From NCBI RefSeq assembly GCF_020889785.1, contig NZ_JACMYK010000034.1, positions 1-59,759 of the forward strand: a DNA stretch of 59,759 bases, in the 5' to 3' direction. The notes under the pieces are model-generated. The model was given only the letters and a program-made list of their open reading frames with translations. It was not told the origin of the DNA and made no database searches. Below are positions 25,794-33,141 of this stretch, piece after piece. Position numbers and translations under genes: made by a program. Each line of letters opens with the position of its first letter. Within the stretch, counting starts at the first letter, position 1. This DNA comes from Bradyrhizobium acaciae (GTDB taxonomy: Bacteria > Pseudomonadota > Alphaproteobacteria > Rhizobiales > Xanthobacteraceae).

Positions 25794-26474
25794 ATGACCG
25801 AGCAACTCACTGACACGATCAGCCGCCTCTACACCGACCCCGGCGACTATGTCGACAGCGACCATCCCGCCGTCGAGGCGTTCGCCCGCGCCGCCGTCCT
25901 ACCCGGCACCGGCGCGCGCGAGATAGCGAGCCGGCTCTACACCGCGGTGCGCGACGGCATCCGCTACAACCCCTATGTCAGCATGCGCTCGCCCGAGACC
26001 TACCGGGCCTCCAGCGTGCTCGCCGCCGGCAACGGCTATTGCGTCGGCAAGGCGGCGCTCTACGCGGCGGCCTGCCGGGTGCACGGCATTCCGGCGCGCG
26101 TCGGCTTCGCCGACGTGCGCAACCACCTCACCACCGAGAAGCTGCGCCAGAGCATGGGTTCGGACCTGTTCACCTGGCACGGCTTCACCGAAGTGTTCGT
26201 CGACGGCGCCTGGCGCAAGGCGACGCCAACCTTCAACGACACGCTGTGCGCCAAGCTCGGTGTTGCGCCGCTCGATTTCGACGGTCATTCGGATGCGCTG
26301 CTGCATCCCTTCGACGGCGATGGGCGTGCCTACATGCAGTATGTCAACGACCACGGCACCTATCACGACGTGCCCGCCAAATTCCTGATGCGCGAGATGG
26401 CGCGCGAATACGCCAACATGCAGGGCGACGACATGTCCGGCCGCGACATGGAGCGGGAGGCGGCGGAGCAGTAG
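25794..26474 (+). CDS. Transglutaminase-like domain protein
   Basis: A 226-residue protein with a transglutaminase/protease-like core. The nucleophile is Cys83 in AAGNGYCVGKAALYAAACR and the general base His129 in FTWHGFTEVFVDGAWRKATP; the third position, usually Asp, falls in the TPTFN segment. No signal peptide is seen, so it acts in the cytosol. Bacterial members of this family are mostly cysteine peptidases or amidases of unknown substrate. The EamA gene follows 36 bases later. Confidence 0.85.
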   Translation: MTEQLTDTISRLYTDPGDYVDSDHPAVEAFARAAVLPGTGAREIASRLYTAVRDGIRYNPYVSMRSPETYRASSVLAAGNGYCVGKAALYAAACRVHGIPARVGFADVRNHLTTEKLRQSMGSDLFTWHGFTEVFVDGAWRKATPTFNDTLCAKLGVAPLDFDGHSDALLHPFDGDGRAYMQYVNDHGTYHDVPAKFLMREMAREYANMQGDDMSGRDMEREAAEQ

Positions 26475-26510
26475 CGCGCGCCGCGGCGCACCGGCTGAGG
26501 GGGCGGTGTC

Positions 26511-27437
26511 ATGGATGCGGAGCAGCCGAAGGCGCCGTTCGGCCGTCCGGCCACGGGCTGGGAGGACGCGGTCGCGCTGACCGGCTTCATCCTGGTCGCG
26601 GTCGGGCAGGCCTCCAACCAAGTGCTGGCGCGCGGCCTTGCCGGCTCGGTGCCGCCGTTCTCGCTGGCCTTCTTCCGCTGGAGCATCATCGCCATCGGCC
26701 TGGCACCGTTTGCGATCGCGGCGATCCGCGACGGCAAAATTCCGCTGGCGCAGAATTTCTGGCCGATCCTCGCCGCGGGCTTCCTCGGCATGTTCCTGTG
26801 CGGCGGCCCGGTCTACATCGCCGGTATCACCACCACCGCGATCCATATCGCGCTGATCTTCGCGCTGTCGCCGATCATGGTGCTGCTGATCTCGGCGGCG
26901 CTCGGCATCGAGCATATCGGTCCGCTGCAATGGCTCGGGACGGCGCTGGCGCTCGCCGGTGCGCTGCTGATCGTCTCCGGCGGCCACCTGGAAACGCTGA
27001 CGCAGTCGAGCGGGGCCTGGGGCGATCTATTGGTGGTGGGCGCGATGCTCGGCTGGTCCGGCTACACGCTGGTGCAATCGCGGGTCGCGCCGCGCGCCTC
27101 GCTGCTGGCCCGCGTCAGCCTGTTCTCGGCGGCCGGCGCGCTGTGCTCGCTGCCGCCTGCGCTCCAGGAGATGTGGGCGACGCCGGCCGCGGTCTTCAAT
27201 GCCAGGGCGTTCGAGGCCTATGTCTTCGCCGGCCTCGTGCCCGGCCTGATGGCCTATGCCGGCTTCGCCTGGCTCGGCGCACGGTTCGGCTCGGTGCGGA
27301 CGTCGCTGGTGCTCTATGTCGCGCCGATCGCGAGCGCGCTGCTGTCCTGGATCATCCTCGGCGAGCCGCCGAAGCTGATCCATCTGATCGGAGGCCTGCT
27401 GATCCTCGGCGGCGTCTGGGCCAGCCTGCGCAAATAG
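26511..27437 (+). CDS. EamA/DMT-family transporter
   Basis: A 308-residue exporter-type protein with two EamA halves and about ten helices after a polar N-terminal stretch of about 18 residues. Recognisable parts are SVPPFSLAFFRWSIIAIGL, ITTTAIHIALIFALSPIMVL and, at the end, ILGEPPKLIHLIGGLLILGGV. GGGGGCGGTGTC precedes ATG 26511. It is cotranscribed with the transglutaminase-like gene if at all. Substrate unknown. Confidence 0.88.
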   Translation: MDAEQPKAPFGRPATGWEDAVALTGFILVAVGQASNQVLARGLAGSVPPFSLAFFRWSIIAIGLAPFAIAAIRDGKIPLAQNFWPILAAGFLGMFLCGGPVYIAGITTTAIHIALIFALSPIMVLLISAALGIEHIGPLQWLGTALALAGALLIVSGGHLETLTQSSGAWGDLLVVGAMLGWSGYTLVQSRVAPRASLLARVSLFSAAGALCSLPPALQEMWATPAAVFNARAFEAYVFAGLVPGLMAYAGFAWLGARFGSVRTSLVLYVAPIASALLSWIILGEPPKLIHLIGGLLILGGVWASLRK

Positions 27438-27535
27438 GCCGGGCAAGCTTTCCCGCCGCCGGAAACCCCGATGCAACTTTTTGCCCGGATGCGCGTTGAA
27501 TCCATCGTCGATTCAATAGTTTATCGGAGCGCCGA

Positions 27536-27721
27536 ATGAATTTGACTCCCCAGCAGCGCAAGGATCGTGATGCGCAGCGTCAGCAAGAGGCGTCGCAGGC
27601 GATGAAAGAGCATCGCGCCAACGAGAAGGCCTTCTACGACAATTTCCAGCGCCTCAAGGCCGAACGGCATGCGCGCGAAGCCGCCGAGCATCGGCCGCAG
27701 GCACAGTCCGTTTCAAAATAG
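27536..27721 (+). CDS. Hypothetical charged helical protein, 61 residues
   Basis: A strongly charged, Gln- and Arg-rich helix: MNLTPQQRKDRDAQRQQEAS then MKEHRANEKAFYDNFQRLKA. It is likely one long helix or coiled coil without a membrane segment. CGGAGCGCCG lies before ATG 27536. Upstream at 27496-27516, TTGAATC and GATTCAA form an inverted repeat that could be an operator. Function unknown. Confidence 0.6.
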   Translation: MNLTPQQRKDRDAQRQQEASQAMKEHRANEKAFYDNFQRLKAERHAREAAEHRPQAQSVSK

Positions 27722-27852
27722 CAGCCGGCAACGCAACTCCCACCATCCGGATCTGACAGGGCGAGAAGGAGCAGAAACCCAAGGGGCGAGCGCGGCGCAT
27801 GCGAGCCCGCCCCAATGACGCGATGAATCTCCGGGCTTATGGAGGACGTCAG

Positions 27853-28026
27853 ATGTATTTTGCCGATAGGAAAACCGTCACCTGCAAATGCGGTGAGCCC
27901 CTGAGCGAATTGATGCTCGTCGACGACCAGACGACGGGAATCAAGTTTCATGTCGGTCGTTGCCCGTCATGCCGTGAAGTGACGGTTGTTCGATCTCAGG
28001 ACATGCAATCGAGCGACGATGCCTGA
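27853..28026 (+). CDS. Small zinc-ribbon-like protein, 57 residues
   Basis: MYFADRKTVTCKCGEPLSEL and later FHVGRCPSCREVTVV give a CxC...CxxC set of four cysteines, as in a minimal zinc ribbon. GGAGG lies seven bases before ATG 27853, which decides this start over an upstream in-frame one at 27799. Such small ribbons may bind nucleic acid or act as protein contacts; no specific role is known. Confidence 0.65.
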   Translation: MYFADRKTVTCKCGEPLSELMLVDDQTTGIKFHVGRCPSCREVTVVRSQDMQSSDDA

Positions 28027-28129
28027 AACAAGAGGTCCTCCCGCTTGGCGAGGGGACCGCTTCCCCCGATGCCTGACGTCCAATGTGACGGGTGCGTGCG
28101 CATCGTCTGCAGGGCAGCCGAAAAAGAGC

Positions 28130-28162
28130 AGGGCGCGACCGGCATCACCACGGTCGCGCCCT
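28130..28162 (-). terminator. 12-bp perfect hairpin, possible leftward terminator
   Basis: AGGGCGCGACCG pairs with CGGTCGCGCCCT around a 9-base loop. On the minus strand it is followed by TGCTCTTTTT; on the plus strand no T-run follows. As no leftward gene ends here, it may instead protect RNA or be a relic. Confidence 0.4.
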
Positions 28163-28281
28163 ACGTCGCCGGTCAATGGGGCAGGGGGAATAACCGGCTC
28201 TTCCAATGACTCGCAGACCCCCGGACTCGTTCCGCGCGATTCGAAATTTTTTCGTACACGGTTAAGTGATGGTCGGACGCG

Positions 28282-28307
28282 AGAACCCCACAGGTTTCGT
28301 TCGCGTT
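28282..28307 (+). promoter_or_regulatory. Near-match EcfG promoter
   Basis: AGAAC, 17 bases, CGTT: one base off in the -35. It lies about 50 bases before the gene at 28358. Confidence 0.5.
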
Positions 28308-28357
28308 GTGTCCGTGATCGCCAAGGGATTGTTAAGCGAATTTCCATGGGGCGCACC

Positions 28358-28750
28358 ATGTCAAAGATTCAAAAGGGAATTTTCGCTGCGTTGGCGGTCG
28401 GACTGACGCTTGGCGCCGTCCAGCTGGCATCCGGTCACGATCTGATTGGCGGCCAGCAGGTTACCATCGCATTGGCGCCCGAGAGCGCCGTCAATCGCGC
28501 CGCCAAGACCGATCGTGCGGCGGTTCCATCAAGCGGCCTGCCGAGCCGGACGGTGGCGCTGAAACTCGATCGGCTTCCCGAGACGTCGGTTCTGGTCCGC
28601 GTCCCCGTGGCGCGGGAAGAGGCGCGCAATCACCCCGCCGCGCCGGCGCGGGTCCGGCCCGGTGAGACCCGCAAGGTGGCCTGCGAGCCCGTGGTCAGCG
28701 TCCTGACCGAAGTGGCCAAGCTGCTGCAGCCCGGCCGCTGCGTGACTTGA
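28358..28750 (+). CDS. Hypothetical exported protein, 130 residues
   Basis: Begins MSKIQKGIFAALAVGLTLGA, a plausible signal peptide ending near AVQLASG, followed by a polar periplasmic part with SGLPSRTVALKLDRLPETSV and a C-terminal region containing two cysteines (ACEPVVSVL and GRCVT) that could form a disulfide. ATG 28346 four codons earlier is an alternative start. No domain is recognised. It converges on the holin-like gene across a strong hairpin. Confidence 0.65.
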   Translation: MSKIQKGIFAALAVGLTLGAVQLASGHDLIGGQQVTIALAPESAVNRAAKTDRAAVPSSGLPSRTVALKLDRLPETSVLVRVPVAREEARNHPAAPARVRPGETRKVACEPVVSVLTEVAKLLQPGRCVT

Positions 28751-28766
28751 GAACGTCAGTTATCTC

Positions 28767-28808
28767 ACCGTCATTCCCGGCTCGCTTTGCGAGCTCCGGA
28801 ATGACGGT
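28767..28808. terminator. Bidirectional hairpin between convergent genes
   Basis: ACCGTCATTCC pairs perfectly with GGAATGACGGT, and inside it GCTCGC pairs with GCGAGC. It lies between two facing stop codons (28750 and 28817). The CGTCATTCC ends also resemble the palindromic repeat families of this genome. Confidence 0.65.
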
Positions 28809-28816
28809 GGAGGACG

Positions 28817-29263
28817 TTACTCTTCTTCCGCCTCGCCGCTGCTGGCTGCACCGCGGCTTGCCATCAGGCCTAATGCGAGGCCGCCGACCACGAGGATCGG
28901 GATCAGCCGCTTCACGCCGACGGCGCGAACGATCTGCAGGCCGGTGGCGATCAAGGCGGGGTCGGCGAGCATCGATGCCGCGGCAGACTTCGCGGCCTTG
29001 GCCGCCCTCTCGGCGCGGCGGCGCATCTCGCGCTTGCGCGCGGTGTAAACGCCGATCGCGATCAGTGTGACGACGAGGAAAACGCCGGCGCCGGACAGGC
29101 ACGCTTCTACCGGTCCGTAGTGCTGCAGCACATAGACGAAGGCGGCCGCACACAGGAAGGCGATGGTGATGAACAGCGCGATCGCGGCAGCGGCCGCGAG
29201 CGATGTCAGCCGCAGCGCGCTGCCGGTGGACTCCTTGAGGTCATCGATCAGCCGCTGAAGCAT
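28817..29263 (-). CDS. Holin-superfamily / DUF1469-like membrane protein
   Basis: A 148-residue membrane protein beginning MLQRLIDDLKESTGSALRLT with helices at about 25-50 and 60-85, a basic Ala-rich cytoplasmic stretch (KREMRRRAERAAKAAKSAAA), and a third hydrophobic segment near the end before an acidic tail. This layout fits the phage-holin-like superfamily found with DUF883 genes in stress operons. I start at ATG 29263, where the alignment begins. It is the last gene of the operon from 29782. Confidence 0.7.
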   Translation of the reverse strand: MLQRLIDDLKESTGSALRLTSLAAAAAIALFITIAFLCAAAFVYVLQHYGPVEACLSGAGVFLVVTLIAIGVYTARKREMRRRAERAAKAAKSAAASMLADPALIATGLQIVRAVGVKRLIPILVVGGLALGLMASRGAASSGEAEEE

Positions 29264-29387
29264 TGACCAGCCTTGCTTTGAATCTTGTCTTGATTCTTGC
29301 CTTGAACAGCGCATCGACAAACGAGGCGGCGGCGCGCCAGCGCTGCCATCTGGCCCAGAACGGTGGTTTGCGCATGATCGCCACCAT
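29241..29387 (-). CDS. Possible small basic protein, 48 residues
   Basis: Between the DUF883 and holin-like genes a short frame reads MVAIMRKPPFWARWQRWRAA then ASFVDALFKARIKTRFKARL. It is Trp- and Arg-rich, and its end overlaps the holin-like gene by 23 bases. It fits the operon spacing, but its ribosome site is weak and the second ATG (29375) may be the start. Treated as tentative. Confidence 0.4.
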   Translation of the reverse strand: MVAIMRKPPFWARWQRWRAAASFVDALFKARIKTRFKARLVNASAADR

Positions 29388-29410
29388 GATCTCAGGGATG
29401 GATTGGTTGC

Positions 29411-29782
29411 CTAGCGGCGCCAGGTGAGGCCGATCAGGAAGCCGAGACCGAGCGCAAGGCCGACGGTCGCCAGCGGCCGCTGTGTGATCACCTCTTCCAG
29501 CGATTCCTCGATCGAGGATGCCGCCTCCTGCGCCGCGCCCATCATCGCGCTGCCACGCTCCGACACGTCGTCGAAGGTCGATTCCGCGTTGGCACGCGCA
29601 TCCTTGTAGTGGCGGCGCGCCTGCTTGCCTGCGTTGCTCGCAAACGAGTTGAGCGCGTCGGTGATTTGTTCGGTCAGAGCTGCGATATCGTTCTTCACGG
29701 CGATGACATCCTTTTCGAGGCGTTCGTAGGTCGCTTTGTCCGTCATGTTCTTGATCCCAAATGCGCTGTCCGTGCTCGACAT
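29411..29782 (-). CDS. DUF883 (ElaB/YqjD-like) stress protein
   Basis: A 123-residue DUF883 protein: a long amphipathic helix (ERLEKDVIAVKNDIAALTEQ onward), a second helical part rich in Ala and Ser, and a C-terminal membrane helix with glycine spacing (LATVGLALGLGFLIGLTWRR). Relatives sit in the inner membrane and bind ribosomes or respond to stress. GGGAG before ATG 29782 fixes the start. An exact EcfG promoter lies 36 bases upstream, so it is most likely part of the general stress regulon. Confidence 0.88.
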   Translation of the reverse strand: MSSTDSAFGIKNMTDKATYERLEKDVIAVKNDIAALTEQITDALNSFASNAGKQARRHYKDARANAESTFDDVSERGSAMMGAAQEAASSIEESLEEVITQRPLATVGLALGLGFLIGLTWRR

Positions 29783-29817
29783 CGAAGGCTCCCGGAGGAC
29801 GTGTGTGTTCGGAGAAA

Positions 29818-29843
29818 AACGCTTCGCACCAAGCAAAGGTTCC
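29818..29843 (-). promoter_or_regulatory. EcfG promoter, exact match, for the DUF883 operon
   Basis: On the minus strand GGAAC (29843-29839), 17 bases, CGTT (29821-29818), at the expected distance from ATG 29782. It lies just before the end of the upstream AI-2E gene. Confidence 0.85.
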
Positions 29844-29865
29844 AGGTACGAAACCGAGGTTAGCA

Positions 29866-30972
29866 CTAGGGCAGCTGCGGCGAATTGTCCGGCATCAAAT
29901 GCTCCTTCACGATCAGGCCGACGATCAACAGCGGTGACGACAGGAAGGCGCCCATCGGGCCCCACAGCCAGGTCCAGAATGCGAGCGCGAGAAAGACTGC
30001 GAGCGCGTTCAGCGACAGCCGCCGGCCGACGATCGTCGGCGTCACGAAATGTCCTTCCATGAAGGTCACGACCGCAAAGCAGGCCGGCGCGATCAGCCCT
30101 GCGCCGATGGTCGGCGAAGAGATGATGCCGACCGCGACCAGCACTACGAACATCGCGACCGGGCCGATGATCGGAATGAAATTAAGCGTCGCCGCGAGCG
30201 CGCCGAGCCCCGCCGGATTGGGCATGCCCGTCGCCGCGCAGATCGCGCCGGTGACGATGCCGACGCCGACATTGATCATCGTCACCGTCAGGAGATAATT
30301 GCCGAGATGGGTTTCGATCTCGTTGAGAATGCGCAGCGTGCGTAGCCGCGCCTCGCGCTCGCTGAAGGTCATCACCAGCGCGCGGCGCAGATCCTTCCAG
30401 CTCGCGATGAACAGGATCAGGGTCGCGATGAACAGCAGGAATTCCGCGAACGTCGGTGACAGGAATTCCAGCGTCGGCTGCACCCATTCGAATTTCGGCA
30501 GCTGGAAACTGGCCAGCGTGCCGGAGCCGCCGACCATGCTCTGCAGCTCCTGCCACAGGGCGAGCGGCCGGTCGAACACGTGCAGCTTATCCCTCAGGAT
30601 CGCGCCGAGCTCTGGCAGCCGCGAACTCCATTCCATGGCCGGCGAAGCGATCAGCCCGACCATGAAGGTCACGGCAGCGCCGACCGCGATCACGATCAGC
30701 ACGGCGCCGAGCGCGCGCGGAATCCGGTAGCGCTCGAGCAGGTTCGCCGCCGGCGACAGCATGGTGCCGACAATGAAAGCCATGGTGATCGGGAGAAAGA
30801 AGGCGCGGGCCAGATAGAGCACGGCGACGATGACAATGACCAGCAGCGCGACCAGCGCAGAGGCGACGACCTCGGCACGGCCGACGACCGGTGGCGTTTC
30901 GGCCTTGCTGTCGGGGACGGGCGTGCCTTCGAGCGCATTGCCAAGCAGAATTTCACTCGGAAAAGCGCGCAC
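29866..30972 (-). CDS. AI-2E family transporter (PerM/TqsA type)
   Basis: A 368-residue membrane protein with about eight helices. The family layout is clear: early helices (VVASALVALLVIVIVAVLYL), a soluble middle part, and conserved late stretches NPAGLGALAATLNFIPIIGP and FLALAFWTWLWGPMGAFLSS. Members export small molecules such as autoinducer-2 or sodium; the true substrate here is unknown. I chose GTG 30972 because GGAGGAG ends four bases before it; a longer frame upstream crosses the promoter region. An exact EcfG promoter lies about 75 bases upstream. Confidence 0.88.
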   Translation of the reverse strand: MRAFPSEILLGNALEGTPVPDSKAETPPVVGRAEVVASALVALLVIVIVAVLYLARAFFLPITMAFIVGTMLSPAANLLERYRIPRALGAVLIVIAVGAAVTFMVGLIASPAMEWSSRLPELGAILRDKLHVFDRPLALWQELQSMVGGSGTLASFQLPKFEWVQPTLEFLSPTFAEFLLFIATLILFIASWKDLRRALVMTFSEREARLRTLRILNEIETHLGNYLLTVTMINVGVGIVTGAICAATGMPNPAGLGALAATLNFIPIIGPVAMFVVLVAVGIISSPTIGAGLIAPACFAVVTFMEGHFVTPTIVGRRLSLNALAVFLALAFWTWLWGPMGAFLSSPLLIVGLIVKEHLMPDNSPQLP

Positions 30973-31046
30973 CAGACTCCTCCCGCACGAGGACAACAAA
31001 TGAATTTCGCGCAGCAAAACCGTCCCGCGCCTCAATAGCGCCTGAC

Positions 31047-31071
31047 AACGGACCGCCCGGGCAAAGGTTCC
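31047..31071 (-). promoter_or_regulatory. EcfG promoter, exact match, for the AI-2E gene
   Basis: On the minus strand GGAAC (31071-31067), 16 bases, CGTT (31050-31047). It is back to back with the rightward EcfG promoter at 31130, so both directions of this intergenic region appear EcfG-driven. Confidence 0.8.
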
Positions 31072-31129
31072 ATCGCGGGTTCGTGAGATGGGGCGGGTTG
31101 ACAATCGCGGCTTCGGGACGATTCGCACC

Positions 31130-31155
31130 GGAACTCTCCGGCGGTCACGCGCGTT
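31130..31155 (+). promoter_or_regulatory. EcfG promoter, exact match, for the L,D-transpeptidase gene
   Basis: GGAAC, 17 bases, CGTT, ending 48 bases before ATG 31204. Confidence 0.85.
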
Positions 31156-31203
31156 GGTCTGGCATCGCATCACCACGATGCGCATCCCGTCCAGGGGCAG
31201 CAC

Positions 31204-32046
31204 ATGACAAATCAGTCTCTCTCCAGCCGCCGGCTTGCGTCGCGCGCCGCGCGTACCCATGCCCGGACTCTTGCCCGTAGCCTTGCCTTCGCCGGCGTCC
31301 TGTTGGTGACGCCATTCATCGTCACCAATTCGGCTCACGCCCAAGCCAGATCTTCTGTGCTCGGCTATGCGTCGACCCAGCCGGGCGCTTTCCCGTCCGA
31401 CGAGGCGATGATCGATCCCTCGACCGGGGCCGCCGAGGACGGCGCACTGCCGGAGCGACTGCGCCGGACGACCGTCGCGCTCAACACGTCAGAGGCGCCC
31501 GGCACCATCATCATCGATACCGGCAACACTGCGCTGTATTACGTGCTCGGCGGCGGCCGCGCGATCCGCTACGGCGTCGGCGTCGGCCGCGAGGGCTTCA
31601 CCTGGGCCGGTACCCAGACCATCAGCCGCAAGGCCGAGTGGCCGGATTGGCATCCGCCGGCCGAGATGATCAAGCGCCAGCCCTATCTGCCGCGCTTCAT
31701 GGCCGGCGGTCCGGGCAACCCGCTCGGCGCCCGCGCGATGTATCTCGGCTCGAGCGAATACCGCATCCACGGCACCAACGATCCCACAACGATCGGCAAG
31801 TTCGTGTCGTCGGGCTGCATCCGCCTGACCAATGAAGACGTCTCCGACCTGTTCAGCCGGGTCGATGTCGGCACCAAGGTCGTGGTGCTGCCGAAGAACG
31901 CGCCGCATCTCGCCGCGCGTGAGCTCGGCCCGGCGACGACGCAGATCTCGGTCCGGCCGGCGCCGGTGCAGCCGCGTCCCGCGGTCATGACGCTGCCTTC
32001 CGGCCGTCAGGCGATGAACATCCCTGCGACTTCCACGTTGTACTGA
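31204..32046 (+). CDS. L,D-transpeptidase (YkuD family)
   Basis: A 280-residue exported enzyme. After a basic start and a hydrophobic segment (about 25-45, ending NSAHAQA) comes a linker, then the YkuD domain with the catalytic histidine in YRIHGTNDPTTIGKF (His189) and the nucleophile in VSSGCIRLTN (Cys205, Arg207). It forms 3-3 cross-links in peptidoglycan or attaches proteins to it. An exact EcfG promoter suggests cell-wall strengthening under stress. The DUF2865 gene follows 26 bases later. Confidence 0.93.
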   Translation: MTNQSLSSRRLASRAARTHARTLARSLAFAGVLLVTPFIVTNSAHAQARSSVLGYASTQPGAFPSDEAMIDPSTGAAEDGALPERLRRTTVALNTSEAPGTIIIDTGNTALYYVLGGGRAIRYGVGVGREGFTWAGTQTISRKAEWPDWHPPAEMIKRQPYLPRFMAGGPGNPLGARAMYLGSSEYRIHGTNDPTTIGKFVSSGCIRLTNEDVSDLFSRVDVGTKVVVLPKNAPHLAARELGPATTQISVRPAPVQPRPAVMTLPSGRQAMNIPATSTLY

Positions 32047-32072
32047 GGAATGCGTCGTACTGAGGGTCGGTA

Positions 32073-32705
32073 ATGGCAAAGCTGCACGTGAGGCGGTGGG
32101 CGTTCGGGACGGCGGCATTGCTCGGCCTGTCCCTGGCGCCCGCGGCGCAAGCCCAGGATTTCTTCCAGCAACTGTTCGGCGGCTTCATGCAGGGCCGCGC
32201 ACCGGTGATCCGCATGCCGTTCGACGACGGCCCGGCACAGGTCATGCCGCGGGCCGAGCGTCGCGCGCGCTATGACGGCGGCCAGGCCTATTGCGTGCGC
32301 ACCTGCGACGGCCGCTATTTCCCGCTGGCTGCGACCGGCAATCAGAGCAAGGCGGAGAGCTGCAACAGCTTCTGCCCGGCGAGTGCGACCGAAGTGGTCT
32401 ATGGCGGGAATATCGACAATGCCGCGACGGATGACGGCAGGCCGTATTCCGAGCTGCCGAACGCGTTCCGCTATCGCGACGAACTCGTCTCAGGCTGCAC
32501 CTGCAACGGCAGGGATCCCGTCGGGCTCGCCGCGGTGAAGATCGAGGACGACCCGACCTTGCGCAAGGGCGACATTGTCGCCGGCAAGGATGGGCTGATG
32601 TCGGTCAGCCGTCCGGACCGGCGTGGTGCATCTCTCAATTTCACACCGGCGCCGGATCGCATCCGCGCGAAGTACCAGCGCGCGCCGGTGCTGGCGCGCG
32701 AATAG
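32073..32705 (+). CDS. DUF2865 exported protein
   Basis: A 210-residue protein with a signal peptide (cleavage near PAAQAQDF) and the DUF2865 core: AYCVRTCDGRYFPL, ESCNSFCPASATEVVYGG and VSGCTCNGRDPVGLA. Six cysteines in these motifs probably make disulfides in the periplasm. The family is widespread in Bradyrhizobiaceae, with unknown function. It is likely cotranscribed with the L,D-transpeptidase, so a cell-envelope role is plausible. Confidence 0.88.
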   Translation: MAKLHVRRWAFGTAALLGLSLAPAAQAQDFFQQLFGGFMQGRAPVIRMPFDDGPAQVMPRAERRARYDGGQAYCVRTCDGRYFPLAATGNQSKAESCNSFCPASATEVVYGGNIDNAATDDGRPYSELPNAFRYRDELVSGCTCNGRDPVGLAAVKIEDDPTLRKGDIVAGKDGLMSVSRPDRRGASLNFTPAPDRIRAKYQRAPVLARE

Positions 32706-32745
32706 CGTCGCTCACGCAAGGCAGGCCATTTCGGTTCCGAATTCT

Positions 32746-32770
32746 GGAACCGGCCTCCCGCTCGCACGTT
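32746..32770 (+). promoter_or_regulatory. EcfG promoter, exact match, for the 51-residue gene
   Basis: GGAAC, 16 bases, CGTT, ending 48 bases before ATG 32818. Confidence 0.8.
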
Positions 32771-32817
32771 AGCAACATGCGAACAGCACATTCACCGATG
32801 CCATCAGGGGGCCCCGC

Positions 32818-32973
32818 ATGCTCGTCGGCGTACTCGTCACTTTCCTTGTCATTATTCTCGTTCTTTATCTCATCAACATGCTGCCGCTCGACGGCCGCGC
32901 CAAGCAGATCGCGCGCGTCGTCGTCATCATCATCGGCATCGTCTCGCTGCTGAAATATCTGGCGGTGTTTTAG
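32818..32973 (+). CDS. Small membrane protein, 51 residues (Thivi_2564-like)
   Basis: Two hydrophobic helices flank a short polar loop: MLVGVLVTFLVIILVLYLIN, then MLPLDGRAKQIARVVVIIIG and VSLLKYLAVF. The layout recalls the Thivi_2564 family of tiny membrane proteins (helix, MD.KIKKI loop, helix), though this rests on memory. AGGGGGCCCC precedes the ATG, and an exact EcfG promoter is 48 bases upstream. Probably a stress-induced inner-membrane protein. Confidence 0.75.
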   Translation: MLVGVLVTFLVIILVLYLINMLPLDGRAKQIARVVVIIIGIVSLLKYLAVF

Positions 32974-32976
32974 CTT

Positions 32977-33062
32977 CGTCATTGCGAGCGAAGCGAAGCA
33001 ATCCATCTCACCGCGCGAGGCGAGCAATGGATTGCTTCGTCGCTTCGCTCCTCGCAATGACG
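32977..33062. repeat. Palindromic repeat (CGTCATTGCGAGSGAAGCGA family)
   Basis: CGTCATTGCGAGCGAAGCGA at the left is mirrored by CGCTTCGCTCCTCGCAATGA at the right, and GCAATCCAT pairs with ATGGATTGC inside. A related element lies at 59251-59368. Confidence 0.9.
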
Positions 33063-33089
33063 TGGATGCAGCAGTGCATCTCCAATAAA

Positions 33090-33118
33090 AAAAGCCCCGG
33101 CTCGTCGCCGGGGCTTTT
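33090..33118 (-). terminator. Terminator of glcB (usable in both directions)
   Basis: A perfect 12-bp stem AAAAGCCCCGGC / GCCGGGGCTTTT with loop TCGTC. On the minus strand it is followed by a run of T, and it lies 24 bases after the glcB stop. Confidence 0.9.
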
Positions 33119-33141
33119 GCTTGTCGTTGGGACATCGTGGA

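Larger units (their letters stand above)
28027..28357. other. Gene-free stretch with hairpins and one promoter-like site
   Basis: The 331 bases between the zinc-ribbon gene and the next gene hold a perfect 12-bp hairpin at 28130-28162 and an EcfG-like site at 28282. I see no credible open frame with a ribosome site. A weak inverted repeat (GGTCCTCCCGC / GCGAGGGGACC) lies at 28035-28061. Confidence 0.5.
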
